Shown here piece after piece: positions 61,259 through 64,000 of a stretch of DNA of 64,000 nt. Every line of letters begins with the position of its first letter. The first letter of the stretch is position 1. Source of the stretch: Novosphingobium pokkalii (GTDB lineage: Bacteria > Pseudomonadota > Alphaproteobacteria > Sphingomonadales > Sphingomonadaceae); the NCBI RefSeq assembly GCF_014652855.1, contig NZ_BMZP01000013.1, positions 59,844-123,843 on the forward strand. The letters run 5' to 3'. Under the pieces are notes generated by a model, which did no database searches, had not been told where the DNA came from, and saw nothing but the letters and a program-made list of their open reading frames with translations. Position numbers and translations under genes: made by a program.

Positions 61259-62455
61259 ATGTCGCTTAAAGCTCTGCAAATAAATGGGTTTTCGGCTTCA
61301 AACTCCCCCTACCGCAAGCCCGACGAAAAAGGCCTCTATCTTGAGGTCCGCCCCTCCGGCGCGAAAATCTGGTACTTCAAATACCGCCTTCACGGCGTCG
61401 AGAAGCGCCTGTCGCTCGGCCAATGGCCGGACGTCGGCCTGAAAGAGGCTCGCGCTCTGCGCGACAAGGCGCGCGATTTGATTCGCGATGGCGGCGATCC
61501 GGCCGTCGAGCGCCGCAAAAAGAAGATCGAGGCCCGCCTGCACGCCAGCAACACGTTCCGTGCCGTGGCCGAGGATTTCATCAGCGTACGTCTGGAGCGC
61601 AGCGGCAAGGCGCCCGCAACCATCACCAAGGCGCACTGGTTCCTATCACACCTAGCGCACACGGTCGGGCACCTACCGATCGCCGACATCACGCCACCGG
61701 ACTTGCTGAACGTCCTGCGCAAGGTAGAGAGCGAAGGCAAGCGTGAGACCGCCCGCCGAACCCGCGCCTTCGCCAGTCGCGTGTTCCGCCATGGCGCCGT
61801 TCTTGGGCTATGCAAAAACGATCCGGCAGCGCTCCTCGATGACGCCCTGGCCGCGCCGCTCGTCAAGCACCGCGCTGCCATCCTTGAGCCGGGCAAACTC
61901 GGCGTGCTGCTGCGTGCCATCGATGAGTTTACCGGCACCAAGGTTGTCAAATTGGCGATGCAGATTCTGCCGCACGTCTTCCTGCGTCCGGGGGAATTGC
62001 GCTTCGGAAAATGGGATGAGATTGACTGGGGTGGCGCCGTTTGGCGTGTACCGGCCGAGCGCACTAAATTGCGTCGGCCCCACTCTGTCCCGCTCTCGCG
62101 TCAGTCACTGGAATTGCTGCGTAGCCTGCACGAGCGAACCGGACAATTGCCCTACATGTTTCCCGGCCAGCGCAAATTTACCGTGCCGATCTGCGAAAAC
62201 GCGATCAACCTGGCGTTTCGTCGCATGGGCTTCGATCAGGATACCGTCACGGCCCACGGTTGGCGAGCAACGGCCAGCACGCTGCTGAACGAAAGTGGAT
62301 TGTGGCATTTCGACGCGATTGAGCGAGCCTTGGCTCACGGGCATTCCAACGCCGTACGCGGCACTTACGCCAGAGGGCAACACTGGGACGAACGCGTAAA
62401 GATGGCGCAGTGGTGGAGCGATTACCTGGATGGTCTGAAGCGGTCTGTAGAGTGA
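61259..62455 (+). CDS. P4-type tyrosine integrase
   Basis: A 398-residue integrase. The N-terminal arm-binding domain (DUF4102-like) reads YRKPDEKGLYLEVRPSGAKI, WYFKYRLHGVEKRLSLGQWP. The catalytic domain carries the Arg in FLRPGELRFGKW, the H-x-x-R box at H333 and R336 (TAHGWRATAST), a third His in ALAHG and the nucleophile Tyr370 (RGTYARG). The start at 61259 begins the arm domain; the frame is open back into the tRNA, which is an artefact. It drives integration of the island to its right at tRNA-Thr. Confidence 0.95.
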   Translation: MSLKALQINGFSASNSPYRKPDEKGLYLEVRPSGAKIWYFKYRLHGVEKRLSLGQWPDVGLKEARALRDKARDLIRDGGDPAVERRKKKIEARLHASNTFRAVAEDFISVRLERSGKAPATITKAHWFLSHLAHTVGHLPIADITPPDLLNVLRKVESEGKRETARRTRAFASRVFRHGAVLGLCKNDPAALLDDALAAPLVKHRAAILEPGKLGVLLRAIDEFTGTKVVKLAMQILPHVFLRPGELRFGKWDEIDWGGAVWRVPAERTKLRRPHSVPLSRQSLELLRSLHERTGQLPYMFPGQRKFTVPICENAINLAFRRMGFDQDTVTAHGWRATASTLLNESGLWHFDAIERALAHGHSNAVRGTYARGQHWDERVKMAQWWSDYLDGLKRSVE

Positions 62456-62460
62456 GCGCG

Positions 62461-62489
62461 GCCGGGCAGTTGATCAAAGACTGCCCGGC
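62461..62489 (+). terminator. terminator after the integrase
   Basis: GCCGGGCAGT (62461-62470) and ACTGCCCGGC (62480-62489) form a 10-bp perfect stem with a 9-nt loop, 6 nt beyond the integrase stop. Only a short TT follows. Confidence 0.65.
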
Positions 62490-62746
62490 TTACCGGGAGG
62501 AATCGACCAGAATACGACGTTCCAATAAGGCGGCGGGAATGTCGGCTCACATCAGAACCTGCCATATCAACATGTGGGAGCAATCGGTCAGCAAGGCCGC
62601 CAGCATCCGTGGTCCGTTTAATCTGTTAGTTTTCAAATCGGCATGTATCGTGCCAATCGCCGCCGCGTCGCGATCGATGCAAAACAATATATCATCCAAA
62701 GAACGACGAACTCTGTAATTTAAAGCAATAACCTATATCACCCCAT
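62490..62746. other. 257-nt intergenic region
   Basis: No gene seen. The base composition drops in GC from about 62600 onward, matching the AT-richer HNH and ATPase genes to the right and marking a separately acquired cassette. Confidence 0.4.
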
Positions 62747-63382
62747 CTATACCGCTTTACGAGCTGCTACGAAGGCGCGAGCACAAGCGGAAAACTCCCG
62801 CGACGGCGCAGTGATGGCATTCAATGTCTCTTCGAGAATAAGATCGCGTTCGTCTTTATTTTGATTCTGTTCAATGCGAATTATCAGATTGCTGATATTA
62901 TCGATTGCCTCCCGCCGCTTTTCAAGCAACTCGATCCGATTAAGCGCGAGTGCAATATTTGTGTATTCTGCGACGTTACAGCCGGGGTTATGAAGCAACA
63001 TAGGGCCGTAGAAGGTAAATTTCTCCTCTGGATCAATTGCGTAGGGATCTAGTATCCCCTCGCGGTTCCCTTTTTTTGTGTTACACACGTCACATGCAAG
63101 CGTGAGGTTTTCCCAATCAAATGTGAGCTTTGGATCAGCCGATTTGGGAACGATGTGCTCTATATCGCCGAAAGTGACGTGAAGCATCTTGCTCTCGCAA
63201 TATGCGCATTTCTCGCTTGTTTCAGCTTTAAGTGCTGCCTTTACAGTCGGGTGATTATAGCGCCCTTTTATACCGGGCACGTCCGCCGGTCGATGTTCCA
63301 GCGCGTCGAGCAGTTCCGCCGTCCATACAGCGGCGTTGTTAGATAATACGGCCGGCTCATCGCCCTTGGACAGACGGATCAA
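62747..63382 (-). CDS. HNH endonuclease (Septu PtuB-like)
   Basis: A 211-residue protein. The zinc cysteines CAYCESK and CDVCNTKKGN flank the HNH core EHIVPKSADP, with the Asn in FDWENLTLACD. C-terminal helices (IALALNRIELLEKRREAIDN, NISNLIIRIEQNQNKDERDL) complete the protein. The start at 63382 overlaps the stop of the ATPase gene (ATGA). ATPase plus HNH in this order is the layout of Septu (PtuA-PtuB) and of retron-linked ATPase-HNH modules. GC content is clearly lower than in the surroundings. Confidence 0.85.
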   Translation of the reverse strand: MIRLSKGDEPAVLSNNAAVWTAELLDALEHRPADVPGIKGRYNHPTVKAALKAETSEKCAYCESKMLHVTFGDIEHIVPKSADPKLTFDWENLTLACDVCNTKKGNREGILDPYAIDPEEKFTFYGPMLLHNPGCNVAEYTNIALALNRIELLEKRREAIDNISNLIIRIEQNQNKDERDLILEETLNAITAPSREFSACARAFVAARKAV

Positions 63383-63947
63383 TTGCTTCGCCCCAGCTCA
63401 ATAAGCGCATCGGGAAAAAGGTCGGCCAAGCCGGCCTCCTCGACATCACGCTTGAGATTATTGATCGTCTCTTTCGTGAAGGCACTTTGCCGATATTTTG
63501 CGACAATCGTTTCAAGGCGAGCTTCGACCCATTTCGGGAAAGTTACTGGAACGCCGAGGACCTCGCGAAGGATTTCGCTGGATGGAGCCGATAGGTCGCT
63601 TCCTTCGAGATAGATGCACTCGACCTTGCTCGCACGATGGTTGAGTGTCGTGGGTAAATTCTCGGGCTTTGACGCCCCTTGGGCCCAAACCTCATCACTA
63701 ACCTCGAGCTCTTGATACCTCAAGGCATATACTCGTGCATCGCGGCGACTGGAAACTATAAAGGGGCTATGCGTTGCCACGACAAACTGGACTTTTGGAA
63801 AAGTTTCGACGAGTGCACCAAGAATAGTGCGCTGCATGGCGGGATGAAGGTGATTTTCAGGCTCGTCCATCGTGACCACAAAATGTCCATCGGTCACGTC
63901 AGGCATTAGCGATCGGGTATATATAAGTGCTGCCATCTTGTTGATTG
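63379..63947 (-). pseudogene. C-terminal part of an AAA ATPase (PtuA/OLD-like), truncated
   Basis: About 190 codons remain: the ABC/OLD-type signature-like NKMAALIYTRS, Walker B VVTMDEPENHLHP (Asp-Glu), the switch region FVVATHSPFIVSSRRD and a helical C-terminus. No Walker A is present, because the frame runs into terminal repeats of what looks like an IS21-family element at 63948. The family normally has 450-600 residues, so the N-terminal half is lost or lies beyond the insertion. Without Walker A the module should be inactive. A GTG at 63951 could start a short product, but it lies within the repeat. Confidence 0.7.
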
Positions 63948-63998
63948 CCACTGAGAAGTGACCCGGGAGGGGCCGTAATTTCCACTGAGATTTGACCC
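63948..63998. mobile_element. terminal repeats of an IS21-like element (partial)
   Basis: CCACTGAGAAGTGACCC (63948-63964) and CCACTGAGATTTGACCC (63982-63998) match at 15 of 17 positions with a 34-nt period. Multiple repeats of this CACTGAG...GACCC type are characteristic of IS21-family ends. The transposase genes would be beyond the window edge. The family assignment is from memory of the end pattern. Confidence 0.6.
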
Positions 63999-64000
63999 AT

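Noticed and set aside
1..64000. CRISPR array or cas genes
   Set aside because: No series of regularly spaced 25-40 nt repeats and no Cas motifs were seen; the only regular repeats are the three iteron-like units and the two IS-end repeats.

Overview
The window is high-GC DNA from an alphaproteobacterium, most likely a sphingomonad (Sphingobium, Novosphingobium or Sphingomonas). This rests on the chaperone-usher/spore-coat-U pilus cluster and on a block of transfer and maintenance genes of the kind carried by sphingomonad conjugative elements (DUF736, DUF2840, S26-type TraF, RPA-type RepA, AlpA-like HTH, DUF2285, DUF3363 relaxase, strawberry-notch helicase, ParB, ArdC). The genus is inferred; there is no rRNA in the window.

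Layout. (1) 1-7.1 kb, minus strand: a chaperone-usher pilus operon (spore coat U pilins, PapD-like chaperone, usher) plus a separate two-domain pilin. (2) 7.5-15.3 kb, minus: the transfer/replication module, in transcription order DUF736, XRE regulator, small conserved protein, a frame-broken DUF6499/DUF2285 protein, AlpA-like HTH, RepA, three iteron-like repeats, DUF2840, TraF, DUF736, lytic transglycosylase, small membrane protein, relaxase. ParA, usually expected here, is absent. (3) 15.7-32.3 kb: the maintenance/leading-region module (membrane protein, HU, third DUF736, FkbM methyltransferase, DUF2493, Toprim protein, methylase-helicase of 1455 aa, atypical response regulator, DUF7007, ParB, ArdC). 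No type IV secretion genes are in the window, so the element must extend beyond it or be incomplete.

(4) 32.65-42.7 kb, plus strand: four genes joined by 1-4 nt overlaps encode a ClpB-type AAA+ ATPase, a radical SAM activase, a 2090-residue protein (zinc ribbons, pseudokinase, SF1 helicase, C-terminal nuclease) and a coiled-coil protein. I do not recognise this set as a named system; it is the best candidate here for an undescribed, probably anti-phage or anti-plasmid, system. (5) 42.7-50.1 kb: a second defence-like stretch with HEPN-type proteins (two intact and coupled, two broken), a DUF4365-like nuclease protein, a DUF3800-like protein and a decayed IS200 copy. (6) 50.4-54.5 kb: an XRE regulator-ImmA protease-exonuclease I operon diverges from a five-gene operon ending in a dual-specificity phosphatase, with palindromic operators between them. 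(7) 55-59.6 kb: Fic protein, large tyrosine recombinase, AlkZ/YcaQ-like protein. (8) 60.4-64 kb: tRNA-Met, a DUF465 gene, then tRNA-Thr immediately followed by a P4-type integrase. This marks the left edge of an island whose first cargo is an HNH nuclease and an ATPase resembling Septu, with the ATPase cut by what looks like an IS21-family end at the window edge.

Several genes between 42 and 50 kb carry single stops or frameshifts. These are either real decay in an accessory island or residual assembly errors, and read mapping would decide which.
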